Below, in pieces: positions 18,830 to 27,670 of a stretch of 64,000 bases of DNA (its first letter is position 1; each line of letters begins with the position of its first letter). A program made the translations under genes and the position numbers. The notes beneath the pieces were generated by a model. It saw nothing but the letters and a program-made list of their open reading frames with translations. It was not told the DNA's origin and ran no database searches. The stretch is from an uncultured Treponema sp. (lineage in GTDB: Bacteria > Spirochaetota > Spirochaetia > Treponematales > Treponemataceae): contig CAMHMJ010000010.1 of the NCBI GenBank assembly GCA_946186185.1, positions 1-64,000 of the forward strand, given 5' to 3'.

Positions 18830-18858
18830 AGTATAACCCCAAATCTTTTGGTGTTCTA
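18830..18858 (-). promoter_or_regulatory. Promoter of the GNAT gene, probably leaderless
   Basis: On minus: TAGAAC (18858-18853), 17 nt, TATACT (18835-18830), then 6 nt to the ATG. The -35 box is weak, the -10 box matches at 5 of 6. Confidence 0.55.
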
Positions 18859-18895
18859 GTAATTTTTTTACGGTGCAAAAAATTGAAAATCGCGC

Positions 18896-18901
18896 TATAA
18901 T
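18896..18901 (+). promoter_or_regulatory. -10 element before the FAD/2Fe-2S pair
   Basis: Consensus TATAAT with a weak GTGCAA 17 nt upstream, giving a leader of about 35 nt to the ATG at 18943. Confidence 0.45.
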
Positions 18902-18942
18902 TAAATAATCACTTTCGTACTAGGTTTATAGGATTTTGAAGA

Positions 18943-20475
18943 ATGCAGGATTCTGAAGAAATAGAAAAATATGATGTCATTGTTGTAGGCGCCGGGAACG
19001 GAGGTCTTGCAGCGGCAACTCTGGCAAGCAAAAACGGACTGAAAACACTTCTTTTTGAAAAACATAATCTGCCGGGAGGCGCGGTAACCAGCTTCCGACG
19101 GGGGCGCTTCGAATTTGAGCCTTCCCTCCACGAAATCTGCGAGGTTGGTTCCGAGGAAAAACCTGGTCACACCCGGGAACTTTTTGACCAGATGGGTTCA
19201 GACGCGGTTTTTGTTCACGAAAACTCCTGCTACCGGGCAATCTGTACCGACCCGGAAGAACCTTTTGATGTAAAGCTTCCCTGCGGCATCGATGAATTCT
19301 GTGCCGAACTGGAAAAACAGGAGCCGGGCTGCGGTGAAAAAGTCCGCCTCTTCCTTGATATTGAAAAACGGGCCATGGATATGGCGGAAAAACTGGACAA
19401 AAAACAGATTTCCGCCCGGGATATTCCTGAAATTATGAATGTGCTCCGCATGGTTTCCTATTCCGCAGACAAAATCATGGATCAGCTGAAAATTCCAAAA
19501 AAAATCCAGCACATGATTTCTCCCTACTGGACCTATGTGGGCGAACCTACTTCAACGCTCAGCGCCTTTATGCTGGGTCTTATGGACTACTGCTACATCA
19601 CCGACGGAGCGGGCCTTCCTTCCTGCTTTTCCCATGAGCTTTCACTTTCTCTGGACAAGGCAATCCGCAAAAACGGCGGACAAATCTTCTACAATTCGCC
19701 GGTAACAAAAATTCTGGTAAAAAAACTCAAGGCATACGGCGTTGTTGCCAATGGGAAAACCTACTATGCAGACCACATCATCTGTAACTGTTTTCCGAAC
19801 GACGTATTCAGCCACATGATTGAATCCAAAGACATCCCGATTATCGAAATAAAGCGTGCAAATGCCCGAAAAATCGCACTTTCCTTTGTAAATGTGCACC
19901 TGGGCTTAAACCGTACCGCCGAACAGCTGGGAATCACAGACTACACATCCTTCATCGTTCAGAAAAGCGACTCCACCGACCAGTTTAAAATCTGCCACGG
20001 CTTAGGCGGAGAAGGCTGGATTATCGCCAATAACCTGAATGTGGTAATTCCAGACTGCAGCCCGGAAGGAACCTGCCACATGAGCATCACCAGCGCGGTT
20101 TACGGCGACGAATGGGGTAAAATTGAACCGAAGGACTACAAGAAAACAAAGCTGAAAATTGCCGAAAAAATGATTGAATATTACGAAAAATCAACGGGAA
20201 TCCAGATTCGGCCTTTCATCGAAGAAATCGAGGTGGCTACTCCGGTAACCTACAGCCGCTACCTGGGAACGCCAAACGGAACTCCTTACGGCTACCAGAC
20301 TTCAAACTGGGACGGCATTTTCCTGCGAACCATGCAGAAACAGAAGGAAAAATCAATCCGGCACCTGTATTTCGTAGGCGCCCACACAGAAGGCTCCGTT
20401 GGATACAACCAGACTTACAAATCCGGCCGGGTTGCTGTTGAGGAGGTTTTGCATGAAAAAAATAAAAATCAATAA
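18943..20475 (+). CDS. FAD-dependent oxidoreductase, phytoene desaturase-like
   Basis: 510 residues, same superfamily (COG1233) as 6403-8013. It has the Rossmann motif VVGAGNGGLAAATLASKNG near residue 14, PGGAVTSF, and a C-terminal FAD segment (YFVGAHTEGSVGYNQTYKSG). The substrate is unknown. The stop overlaps by 23 nt a flavin/2Fe-2S reductase that has its own AGGAGG inside this gene, so the two products are probably made together and may form an electron-transfer pair. A possible terminal acceptor or donor is not evident. Confidence 0.8.
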   Translation: MQDSEEIEKYDVIVVGAGNGGLAAATLASKNGLKTLLFEKHNLPGGAVTSFRRGRFEFEPSLHEICEVGSEEKPGHTRELFDQMGSDAVFVHENSCYRAICTDPEEPFDVKLPCGIDEFCAELEKQEPGCGEKVRLFLDIEKRAMDMAEKLDKKQISARDIPEIMNVLRMVSYSADKIMDQLKIPKKIQHMISPYWTYVGEPTSTLSAFMLGLMDYCYITDGAGLPSCFSHELSLSLDKAIRKNGGQIFYNSPVTKILVKKLKAYGVVANGKTYYADHIICNCFPNDVFSHMIESKDIPIIEIKRANARKIALSFVNVHLGLNRTAEQLGITDYTSFIVQKSDSTDQFKICHGLGGEGWIIANNLNVVIPDCSPEGTCHMSITSAVYGDEWGKIEPKDYKKTKLKIAEKMIEYYEKSTGIQIRPFIEEIEVATPVTYSRYLGTPNGTPYGYQTSNWDGIFLRTMQKQKEKSIRHLYFVGAHTEGSVGYNQTYKSGRVAVEEVLHEKNKNQ

Positions 20476-21844
20476 AAAATACAAAAACATCCTCAAAAAA
20501 TTTAACGCAATGAAGTTCTTCAGCATTGTGCGGGAGCGAACCAGACGATTTAAAAAGGGATCAAAAAAACCTCTCCCGATGGAATATCCGGTTAATGCCC
20601 TGGCAAGAAGGCTCCACCCTTCAAAGCAGTATGTAAAAATTGCAAAAATTGAAGAACACATACTTGGATGCAAAACCTTTACCTTTGTTGCAGACAAAGA
20701 CCGGGGAACTGAAGAGCTGGCGTATTTTTCTGCCGGACAGTACATTACAATCTTCCTAAATATCGAAGGACTAAAAGTAACCCGTGCCTATTCCCTTTGT
20801 TCTGCTCCCTGCAGCAGCATTTCAAACAGAAGCGGAAAAATCGGTTTTTACCAGATTACCGTAAAAGCCGTAAACGGCGGCCTTGTTTCAACCTATATTC
20901 TTGAAAACTGGAAAGAAGGAACTGAGGTTACCATTTCTGCCCCGGAAGGAAATTTTGACTACAATTACCTGAGGGACGCACCAACAGTTGTCGGTATAGC
21001 CGGCGGAAGCGGAATCACGCCGTTTTTGTGCATGGCAAAATCCATTGCAGCCGGAGACGAAGATTTTAATCTGATTCTTCTGTACGGAAACCGTGATAAA
21101 AAATCAATTCTGTTCAAGGAAGATTTTGAACGACTTTCCCGGGAAAGTGCAAAAATTAAAGTAGTTTATGTCCTGAGTGACGAAAAGAATAGTGAGTCAG
21201 CTGGCGAAAAATACGAATACGGCTTTATAACAGCAGATTTAGTCAGAAAGTATACCGCTGGGCTTACAACAGCAAACTGCCAGGAAAACGCTGCTCTCCA
21301 TAGCACTGCCGACTTGACAATTGAAAACCAACAACCTGTCCAGCAAATCGCAAACTGCCCGCCATCTCAAAATCCATACTCGATTTTCCTGTGCGGTCCG
21401 CAGTCAATGTACAACTTTATGGACAAAGAGCTTGAAAAGCTTGGTCTTGAAAAAAAGTACATCCGCCACGAAATGTTCGGCGAAATCCATAGTGCCAAAA
21501 CCCAGGAAGGCTATCCGGGACTGGAAAATTGTCCTTCCGCTGCATCTGCAAACTCTGCAAACGAAATTACAATTGATGTGGAAATCTGCGGAAAGCATTA
21601 CACCGTAAAAGGCAACCCCGACGATACAATTCTTCAGATACTGGAAAAAGGCGGTATCGCCGTTCCAAACCGCTGCCGAAGCGGAGAATGCGGCTGGTGT
21701 CACAGCTATCTGAAAAGCGGCAAAGTTTTTGTTCCGCAAAAGCTGGACTACCGCAGAAAAGCGGATTACAAATACGGCTTTATCCACCCCTGCTGCACCT
21801 TCGCACTAAGTGACCTGGAGCTGGATATTCCGCCGGCAAAATAG
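20453..21844 (+). CDS. Flavin-dependent NAD(P)H reductase with C-terminal 2Fe-2S ferredoxin domain
   Basis: 463 residues. A basic N-tail is followed by a flavin-binding barrel (RAYSLCSAP near residue 112) and a nucleotide-binding half (GIAGGSGITPFLCMAK near 182). The C-terminal plant-type ferredoxin has Cys at about 408, 413 and 416 (CRSGECGWC) and a distal HPCC. This is the layout of phenol-hydroxylase-type reductases, passing electrons from NAD(P)H through flavin to the 2Fe-2S cluster. A low-complexity insert lies at about residues 268-303. The ATG at 20453 has AGGAGG 6 nt upstream; a longer in-frame start at 20399 lies inside the upstream gene and is less likely. Confidence 0.85.
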   Translation: MKKIKINKKYKNILKKFNAMKFFSIVRERTRRFKKGSKKPLPMEYPVNALARRLHPSKQYVKIAKIEEHILGCKTFTFVADKDRGTEELAYFSAGQYITIFLNIEGLKVTRAYSLCSAPCSSISNRSGKIGFYQITVKAVNGGLVSTYILENWKEGTEVTISAPEGNFDYNYLRDAPTVVGIAGGSGITPFLCMAKSIAAGDEDFNLILLYGNRDKKSILFKEDFERLSRESAKIKVVYVLSDEKNSESAGEKYEYGFITADLVRKYTAGLTTANCQENAALHSTADLTIENQQPVQQIANCPPSQNPYSIFLCGPQSMYNFMDKELEKLGLEKKYIRHEMFGEIHSAKTQEGYPGLENCPSAASANSANEITIDVEICGKHYTVKGNPDDTILQILEKGGIAVPNRCRSGECGWCHSYLKSGKVFVPQKLDYRRKADYKYGFIHPCCTFALSDLELDIPPAK

Positions 21845-21897
21845 AATATACGATGCCCGTTATACGGCAATTCATCAATAAAAAAGAGAGGTAAAAT

Positions 21898-22308
21898 ATG
21901 ATAGTTTCAACACGAGGAAGATACGCACTGCGCGTGCTGGTAGATATGGCTGAACATTCCCAGACAGAACGAATTCCGCTGAAAGAAATCGCAGAACGTC
22001 AGGAAATTTCACAGAAATATGTAGAAGCAATCATGACGCTGCTTTCCAAAAACAATCTGGTAGATGCAGCCCACGGAAAAGGCGGCGGATACAAATTGAA
22101 CCGCCCCATTAACGAGTATAAGGTTGGAGACATCCTTCGTATAACAGAAGGAACTCTTGCCCCGGTTGCCTGCCTTGACAAAAACGCTTCAGAATGCGAA
22201 CGAAAAACAATCTGCCGCACAATTAAGCTGTGGTCAAAACTGGACGAACTGATTGAAGGCTACCTGGACAGCGTAACTCTTGCCGACCTGATGTGCTCGG
22301 AAAAATAA
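21898..22308 (+). CDS. Rrf2-family transcriptional regulator
   Basis: 136 residues with the Rrf2 winged helix (TRGRYALRVLVDMAEHS, then KYVEAIMTLLSKNNLV) and three Cys near residues 98-112, spaced C-x7-C-x5-C. That differs slightly from IscR (C-x5-C-x5-C) but would allow an Fe-S cluster or redox sensing. GAGAGG precedes the ATG. It starts 53 nt after the 2Fe-2S reductase gene and may be co-transcribed and regulate that pair; no matching operator was found in front of them. Confidence 0.85.
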   Translation: MIVSTRGRYALRVLVDMAEHSQTERIPLKEIAERQEISQKYVEAIMTLLSKNNLVDAAHGKGGGYKLNRPINEYKVGDILRITEGTLAPVACLDKNASECERKTICRTIKLWSKLDELIEGYLDSVTLADLMCSEK

Positions 22309-22339
22309 ATCTGAGGGCGAAAAATTCTGGGAAATAAAA

Positions 22340-22377
22340 AAAGGCTGACGAAACAAAAACTTCGCCAGCCTTTTTTT
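22340..22377. terminator. Bidirectional terminator after the Rrf2 gene
   Basis: AGGCTGACGA pairs with TTCGCCAGCCT (one mismatch), with seven T downstream and an A-run upstream. It separates the Rrf2 unit from the convergent aldolase gene. The rest of 22378-22478 shows nothing recognised. Confidence 0.8.
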
Positions 22378-22478
22378 ATTTCCGAACTCCGCTTCAGCTA
22401 AGCGCCCGGAAGATAAGCTTCATTTTTCCAAATTTCACTAATAAAACGCGGTGTATCTCCCCGCAGTCAAACTTCAGC

Positions 22479-23453
22479 CTATTCCTGAGAAGTAAGCTCC
22501 TTGTAGTAATTAGTCAGGTCTTTGCGGCCTTCTTTTGTGAAAGCAATTGCAGTTCTCGGATGCTGGTTCAAAAGACCAGTCATAAGATACTGAGTATCGT
22601 AACCCCATACAACTCCAGATTCCTTCAGCGGAACCATGTGGTTTTCAATAAACTGAATTGCAGGATAAAGCTGGTACTTCGGGTTGTGCAGGAAACCAAG
22701 AAGGGATTCCATAGCGCAGTTACCGGCACCACGACCCATGCACATATAAGTTGCATCAAGATAATCTACGCCGTCACCAACGCATTCAATCGTATTTGCA
22801 AATGCAAGGCGCTGGTTGTCGTGAGCGTGAATTCCAAGCTTTTTGTTGTACTTAGCAGCGTAGTTTCCAAAAAGGTCACAAACCCGGGCCATTTCTTCCG
22901 GATAAATAGAACCGTAACTGTCAACAATGTACAGAATTCCAACCGGAGTCTGTCCAAGCAAATCAAGAGCAGCCTTAATATCGCTTTCCTGACCTGTTGA
23001 AAGTGCCATAATATTACAGCTGGTCTCGTAACCTTTTCTGGTGCAGTCTTCAATTACATCGATTGCCGTCGGGATTTCCTTAAGGTAAGTTGCTACCCGT
23101 ACCAGGTCGATAGGGCTGTCCTTCTTTTCAATAATGTCCCGTTTGTAGTTACAGCGGCCTACGTCTGCCATAACAGCAATTTTCATATCAGTATTGTTTT
23201 CACCAACTATGCTTCTGATATAATCATCATCGCAAAATTTGCACGGACCGAATTTATCAACATCAAAAAGTTCTTTGTCGGCTTTATAACCAAATTCCAT
23301 GATATCAACGCCGGCCTTCACATTTGTCTCATAAAGAGCCTTGGCAAAACCTTTCGGAAAAAAGAAATCATTTACAAGCCCGCCATCACGAAGGGTTGCA
23401 TCCACTACTTTTACTTCCGGACGATATCCGATCATTTTTGCTACTTCTTTCAT
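22479..23453 (-). CDS. DRE-TIM metallolyase (HMG-CoA lyase/4-hydroxy-2-oxovalerate aldolase-like)
   Basis: 324 residues from the ATG at 23453. The DATLRDGG motif near residue 16 supplies the general base and metal-binding Asp, and GIHAHDNQRLA supplies the metal His pair. It belongs to the DRE-TIM superfamily with DmpG, HMG-CoA lyase and isopropylmalate synthase, but lacks their extra domains. It corresponds to proteins annotated only as 'aldolase catalytic domain-containing'. The substrate is unknown, and no partner dehydrogenase adjoins. I start at the ATG after GGGG rather than the upstream GTG at 23468. Confidence 0.8.
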   Translation of the reverse strand: MKEVAKMIGYRPEVKVVDATLRDGGLVNDFFFPKGFAKALYETNVKAGVDIMEFGYKADKELFDVDKFGPCKFCDDDYIRSIVGENNTDMKIAVMADVGRCNYKRDIIEKKDSPIDLVRVATYLKEIPTAIDVIEDCTRKGYETSCNIMALSTGQESDIKAALDLLGQTPVGILYIVDSYGSIYPEEMARVCDLFGNYAAKYNKKLGIHAHDNQRLAFANTIECVGDGVDYLDATYMCMGRGAGNCAMESLLGFLHNPKYQLYPAIQFIENHMVPLKESGVVWGYDTQYLMTGLLNQHPRTAIAFTKEGRKDLTNYYKELTSQE

Positions 23454-23507
23454 TTTTACCCCATGCACTTATAATGAGCCCAGTATAAACTCACCATGCA
23501 CGCCGAC

Positions 23508-23536
23508 ATTATAGTAATTTCTATAGATAGTATCAA
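23508..23536 (-). promoter_or_regulatory. Promoter of the DRE-TIM lyase gene
   Basis: On minus: TTGATA (23536-23531), 17 nt, TATAAT (23513-23508). Gives a leader of about 48 nt. The GC-rich stretch 23560-23632 beyond it resembles the other intergenic GC-rich segments but was not aligned to them. Confidence 0.75.
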
Positions 23537-23632
23537 TTGAAAAAGATTTTTTATTCTGACATTTTTAGCCGGCATTTCGTCCTACGGGGCTTGCTCAAGG
23601 CTTCGCGGACTAACCAACCCTCGGTATCGCGC

Positions 23633-24382
23633 CTACCTTCTTTTCTCGAACTCAAAATTTGCCAGAAATTTTTTTGCCCGCTCCGTTTTCGGATTGGTCC
23701 AGAACTCTTCAGGAGTGCCGGTTTCTACAATTTCACCGCCATCCATAAAAATGATTTTGTCTGCAACAGCCCGGGCAAACTGCATCTGGTGCGTAACAAT
23801 AAGCATGGTCTTTTTATCGTTGGCAAGATCCATCATAACATCCAGAACTTCCCGAACCATTTCCGGATCCAGGGCAGCAGTTACTTCATCAAAAAGCATA
23901 ACTTCCGGATGAAGACACAGCATACGCACAATTGCAACCCGCTGTTTTTGACCGCCGCTGAGCTGCCGCGGATATGCGTCCTTCTTGTCGGCAAGCCCAA
24001 CCCTCTCAAGCCATTTTTCCGCCTCAGCCTGCACTTCTTCCATATTCAGATTAAGATTGTGAGCGTGCTTAGGTCCCAGAAGCAGATTTTTCATTACGGT
24101 AAGGTGCGGAAAAAGGTCGTAACTCTGAAAAACCATTCCTATTTTCTGACGGATTAAATGCATATCCTTCTTGCGGTTAGAAATCACTTCTCCGTCAAGA
24201 AGAATTTCTCCTCCCTGAATCGTTTCAAGACCGTTGATACAGCGAAGCAGAGTAGACTTTCCGCAGCCGGATGGCCCAAGAATTACGATTACATCACCTT
24301 TTTCTACATTGAGGGAAATTCCTTTTAAAATTTCATGTTCCTCGTAGGATTTTTTAATGTTTTTTATCTCAAGTAATGCCAT
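23633..24382 (-). CDS. Polar amino acid ABC transporter, ATP-binding protein
   Basis: 249 residues, GlnQ/HisP type. Walker A is GPSGCGKST near residue 34, the signature LSGGQKQRVA near 136, Walker B VMLFDEVTAALDPE near 156, and the H-loop VTHQMQFA near 190. It powers the two permeases encoded just upstream (7 nt gap). No binding protein belongs to this set; an orphan one is at 41086. Confidence 0.92.
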   Translation of the reverse strand: MALLEIKNIKKSYEEHEILKGISLNVEKGDVIVILGPSGCGKSTLLRCINGLETIQGGEILLDGEVISNRKKDMHLIRQKIGMVFQSYDLFPHLTVMKNLLLGPKHAHNLNLNMEEVQAEAEKWLERVGLADKKDAYPRQLSGGQKQRVAIVRMLCLHPEVMLFDEVTAALDPEMVREVLDVMMDLANDKKTMLIVTHQMQFARAVADKIIFMDGGEIVETGTPEEFWTNPKTERAKKFLANFEFEKRR

Positions 24383-24389
24383 TCTAAAT

Positions 24390-25097
24390 CTACCTCTTCT
24401 GCCGTTTTTCTATAATTTTTGCCGCAAGGCTCAAAATCCAGCACACAAAAAAATACATCATAAAAATTACAAAATAAACCGCAATACTGGCCGTTGGAAC
24501 GGTCAAACGGTTCGCTTCAATAATCTGCTGTCCGATTTTTACAACTTCAATTACCCCTACAAAAACCACAAGGGAAGTGGTTTTTATCATTCGGGTGATT
24601 AAGTTCATGGAAAGCGGAATTAAGGAACGCAGGGTTTGCGGAATCACGATGTAGAAAAATATCTGCCGCTCTGTAAGACCAATTGCCCGTCCGCTTTCGT
24701 ACTGGTGCTTCGGAACGCTTTCAAGAGCGCCCCGCACAAGGTCACCCATTTCAGCGGTTCCCCAGAGCGTAAAAACCAGGATACTTGCCGCTTCTCCGCT
24801 CAAACTGATGCTGAACATGCGGGTAAGCCCGTAATATGCCACAAACAAAAGCACCATCTGCGGCATGATGCGCATAAATTCAAGGTAGATACGGCAGGCG
24901 ATTTTTACACCACGATTTTTAAGGGTCATCAGCATGCCGAAAGCAAAACCCAGCACAATTGAAAAAGCAACGGAAACCAGGGCAATCCAGACCGTTGTCC
25001 AGAGTCCGCCCAGAAGACGAAGGGTATTGGTTCCCATGGTAAGTACATTGAAGGCACGGGAAACTGCTTCTACAAAATTAACGTCCGAACTGACCAT
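24390..25097 (-). CDS. Polar amino acid ABC transporter, permease (second)
   Basis: 235 residues in the HisM/HisQ family with about five membrane segments. The EAA-like coupling loop (RAIGLTERQIFFYIVIPQTL) is near residue 145. The ATG at 25097 lies 7 nt after AGGAGG and overlaps the end of the preceding permease gene by 20 nt, so translation is probably coupled. The longer reading frame start at 25127 is not supported. Confidence 0.9.
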   Translation of the reverse strand: MVSSDVNFVEAVSRAFNVLTMGTNTLRLLGGLWTTVWIALVSVAFSIVLGFAFGMLMTLKNRGVKIACRIYLEFMRIMPQMVLLFVAYYGLTRMFSISLSGEAASILVFTLWGTAEMGDLVRGALESVPKHQYESGRAIGLTERQIFFYIVIPQTLRSLIPLSMNLITRMIKTTSLVVFVGVIEVVKIGQQIIEANRLTVPTASIAVYFVIFMMYFFVCWILSLAAKIIEKRQKR

Positions 25098-25737
25098 AGC
25101 GCAGCCTCCTTTCAGCAAAATTTGCAATCAGAGAAATCGGTAAAAGCAGAACAAAGTAAGAAAGGCAGAGCAGGGTAAGGGCTTCATCCGTTTTATAGTA
25201 AAGTCCGATAAGGTCTTTTGCTACAAACATCAGATCGGCAAGGGCAACGGCACTAAAAACCGAGGTTTCCTTTATCAAAAACATTATGTTTGCGCAAAAT
25301 CCCGGAATTGAAACCGAAACAGCCTGTGGAAGAATAACGTACTGTGTAATCTGGCGGCGGGTAAGTCCAATGCACTGCGCACTTTCAATCTGAACCCTGG
25401 AAACGGATTCCAGAGCAGAACGGAAGGTTTCTTCCATGTAAGAACCGCCTAAAAATGTAAGACCGATAATCGCACACTGAACGGAAGAAAGCTTAATTCC
25501 CATTCGGGGAAAAGCAAAATACAGGAAGAACAGCTGAATCAGAAGGGGTGTATTTCGGGAAACTTCAATGTAAACGCTGGTAATCTGGCGCAGAACCGGC
25601 ACCCTAAAATATTTTATCAGCGCACAAATCAGCCCCAGAACAAGTGACAAAAGAATTCCAATAAGTGCAAGCCGCAGAGTAAGTCCGCCCGCCTCAACAT
25701 ACATCGGAATTACATTTTTTATAAACTTAAAATCCAT
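25078..25737 (-). CDS. Polar amino acid ABC transporter, permease (first)
   Basis: 219 residues from the ATG at 25737 in the HisM/HisQ family. It has five hydrophobic segments, and the coupling loop QCIGLTRRQITQYVILPQAV is near residue 140. It would form a heterodimer with the next permease. No clear ribosome site is seen; a TTG two codons upstream is an alternative start. The gene lies 83 nt after the TrpZ-like ATPase gene, with a short hairpin between them. Confidence 0.88.
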   Translation of the reverse strand: MDFKFIKNVIPMYVEAGGLTLRLALIGILLSLVLGLICALIKYFRVPVLRQITSVYIEVSRNTPLLIQLFFLYFAFPRMGIKLSSVQCAIIGLTFLGGSYMEETFRSALESVSRVQIESAQCIGLTRRQITQYVILPQAVSVSIPGFCANIMFLIKETSVFSAVALADLMFVAKDLIGLYYKTDEALTLLCLSYFVLLLPISLIANFAERRLRYGQFGR

Positions 25738-25767
25738 ATTCAAAAATCAGCTTAGAACCATCTCTTT

Positions 25768-25796
25768 GCAGTCATTTCGACAAGCTCAATGACCGC
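25768..25796. repeat. Short interspersed palindrome (TTGAGCTTGTCGAAAT core)
   Basis: GCAGTCATT (25768-25776) pairs with AATGACCGC (25788-25796), one mismatch, around a loop containing TCGACAAGCTC. A very similar word (CATTGAGCTTGTCGAAATG) is, from memory, a common short palindrome in unrelated bacterial genomes. It has no T-tract. It lies between two transporter gene sets and could process or stabilise the transcript. Confidence 0.5.
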
Positions 25797-25820
25797 AAAA
25801 ATAATGGGATTGGCAATAAT

Positions 25821-26606
25821 TTAACTTAAAACCATCTTGTCGTTCACCTGTCCGCTGATGCTGAACTTGGCAAGCAGGTCTTCTACTGTCAGGTTTTTCT
25901 TTTCTTCACCGCGAACATCGTAAACAACACGGCCATCCATCATCATAATAAGGCGGTTACCGTATCGTATTGCGTCCTTCATGTTGTGGGTTACCATAAA
26001 GGTTGTAAGATTGTCTTTTTTTACCAGTTCTTCCGTAATTTCAAGAACTTTTTTTGCAGTTTTCGGGTCTAGAGCCGCTGTATGCTCGTCAAGAAGCAGC
26101 AGCTTCGGTTTCTGAAGGGTTGCCATAAGCAGAGTGAGGGCCTGTCGCTGTCCACCAGACAGAAGACCAACCTTGGCTGTCATTCGGTTTTCAAGTCCCA
26201 GATCCAGAAGGGCAAGGCGTTCTTTGTAGAAAGCCCGTTCTTCATTTTTGATGTACCAGCCAAGGCCCCGTTTTTTTCCACGGCGCATCGCCATGGCAAG
26301 GTTTTCTTCAATTGCCATATTTGCAGCAGTTCCCATCATCGGATCCTGGAAAACACGGCCCAGATATTTTGCACGCACATATTCAGGTTTTCCAGTAAGA
26401 TTCATATCGTCCAGAACAATTGAACCCGTATCCGTGTAATGAACTCCGGCAATTATATTCAGCAAAGTAGATTTTCCGGCTCCGTTTCCGCCGATTACAG
26501 TTACAAAATCACCGTCTTCAAGCTGCAAATCCACTCCCTGAATGGCGCGTTTTTCGGTTATCGTTCCCGGATTGAATGTCTTTGTAATATTTGTAAGCTT
26601 AAGCAT
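25821..26606 (-). CDS. ABC transporter ATP-binding protein, TrpZ-like (COG1101)
   Basis: 261 residues. Walker A is GGNGAGKST near residue 39, the signature LLSGGQRQALTLLMAT near 147, Walker B LLLLDEHTAALDP near 168, and the H-loop VTHNMKDA. The LLDEHTAALDPKTA wording is typical of the ATPase of the TrpXYZ-type importers. It is last in an SBP-permease-ATPase operon. The ribosome site AGGAAA is present. Confidence 0.9.
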   Translation of the reverse strand: MLKLTNITKTFNPGTITEKRAIQGVDLQLEDGDFVTVIGGNGAGKSTLLNIIAGVHYTDTGSIVLDDMNLTGKPEYVRAKYLGRVFQDPMMGTAANMAIEENLAMAMRRGKKRGLGWYIKNEERAFYKERLALLDLGLENRMTAKVGLLSGGQRQALTLLMATLQKPKLLLLDEHTAALDPKTAKKVLEITEELVKKDNLTTFMVTHNMKDAIRYGNRLIMMMDGRVVYDVRGEEKKNLTVEDLLAKFSISGQVNDKMVLS

Positions 26607-26632
26607 ATTTTTTCCTGTTTTCGTTATTCCGT

Positions 26633-27598
26633 CTATTCTTCCATTCCGTGTTTGAACTTATCATCAGAATGGCGTGTTTCACGCTCATTTTTTGGACCTT
26701 TGAAGGCTTTTCTTCTGCGGTCAATTGCACCCTTAAACACCGGAACTGAAAGCGCAACGGCAACAATCAGCGCCGTCAAAAGCTTAAGGTCTGTTGATTT
26801 AAGTCCAAGCTGAAGAACAACTGCAATTACAATTCGATAGATAATTGAACCAAACACAACTGAAACCAGCGTATACCACAGACCGAAGTGACTTCCAAAA
26901 ATCACTTCACCGATGATAATACTTGCAAGTCCAATTACGATTGTTCCGGTTCCCATTCCGACATCGGCATATCCCTGGCTCTGAGCAACCAGCGCACCGG
27001 AGATTGCTACCATTCCGTTAGAAATCATAAGACCGACAATTTTTGTTGTATCGGTATTAACACCCATTGCGCGAACCATGCACTCGTTGCTTCCGGTTGC
27101 ACGTATTGCACTTCCGTATTCAGTTCCAAGGAACCAGTAAAGAAGCCCGATAATAATCGCAATCACAAACACACCGATAATCAAAGAACTTGTCGTTGTC
27201 GTAAGCCTTTCGTGAGTCAAATCCCGCAGAAGCGACATCATAGTTGGACTTCCCAAGAGCGGAGTGTTCGCACGACCCATAATTCTGATATTTATTGAAT
27301 ACAACGCAATCTGCGTCAAAATACTTGCCAAAAGAATATTAATTTTGAGCTTTGTGTTCATAAAACCTGTCACAAGCCCACAGCATGTTCCCATGAAAAA
27401 AACAAAAAGGAGCGTAAACCAGGGATTCATTCCCTTTACGATAAGAACGGCGGAAACTGCACCACCCGCAGCAAAACTTCCGTCAACAGTCATGTCTGCA
27501 ACATTTAAAATTCTAAAAGTAAGATAAACTCCCAATGTCATCAGTCCCCAGAGAATTCCCTGAGAAACTGCGCCTTCCATTGCATATAAAACCGGCAT
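26633..27598 (-). CDS. ABC transporter permease, TrpY-like (COG4120)
   Basis: 321 residues with 8-9 membrane segments. The N-terminal motif LWGLMTLGVYLTFRILNVAD and the G-E-rich EYGSAIRATGSNECMVRAMG segment near 165 place it with the branched-chain-type permeases paired with the ABC_sub_bind family. The ribosome site GAGGGAAA is present. It lies 26 nt before the ATPase gene. Confidence 0.9.
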   Translation of the reverse strand: MPVLYAMEGAVSQGILWGLMTLGVYLTFRILNVADMTVDGSFAAGGAVSAVLIVKGMNPWFTLLFVFFMGTCCGLVTGFMNTKLKINILLASILTQIALYSINIRIMGRANTPLLGSPTMMSLLRDLTHERLTTTTSSLIIGVFVIAIIIGLLYWFLGTEYGSAIRATGSNECMVRAMGVNTDTTKIVGLMISNGMVAISGALVAQSQGYADVGMGTGTIVIGLASIIIGEVIFGSHFGLWYTLVSVVFGSIIYRIVIAVVLQLGLKSTDLKLLTALIVAVALSVPVFKGAIDRRRKAFKGPKNERETRHSDDKFKHGMEE

Positions 27599-27670
27599 TT
27601 ATTTCCCTCAATGAAAAAAAGTTGCGGGCACCTGCAAACATAACGCAGGCACCCGCAGATCATTTACAAA

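Noticed and set aside
20399..20452. Earlier start of the 2Fe-2S reductase
   Set aside because: It would deepen the overlap with the upstream gene without homology support; the AGGAGG site favours 20453.
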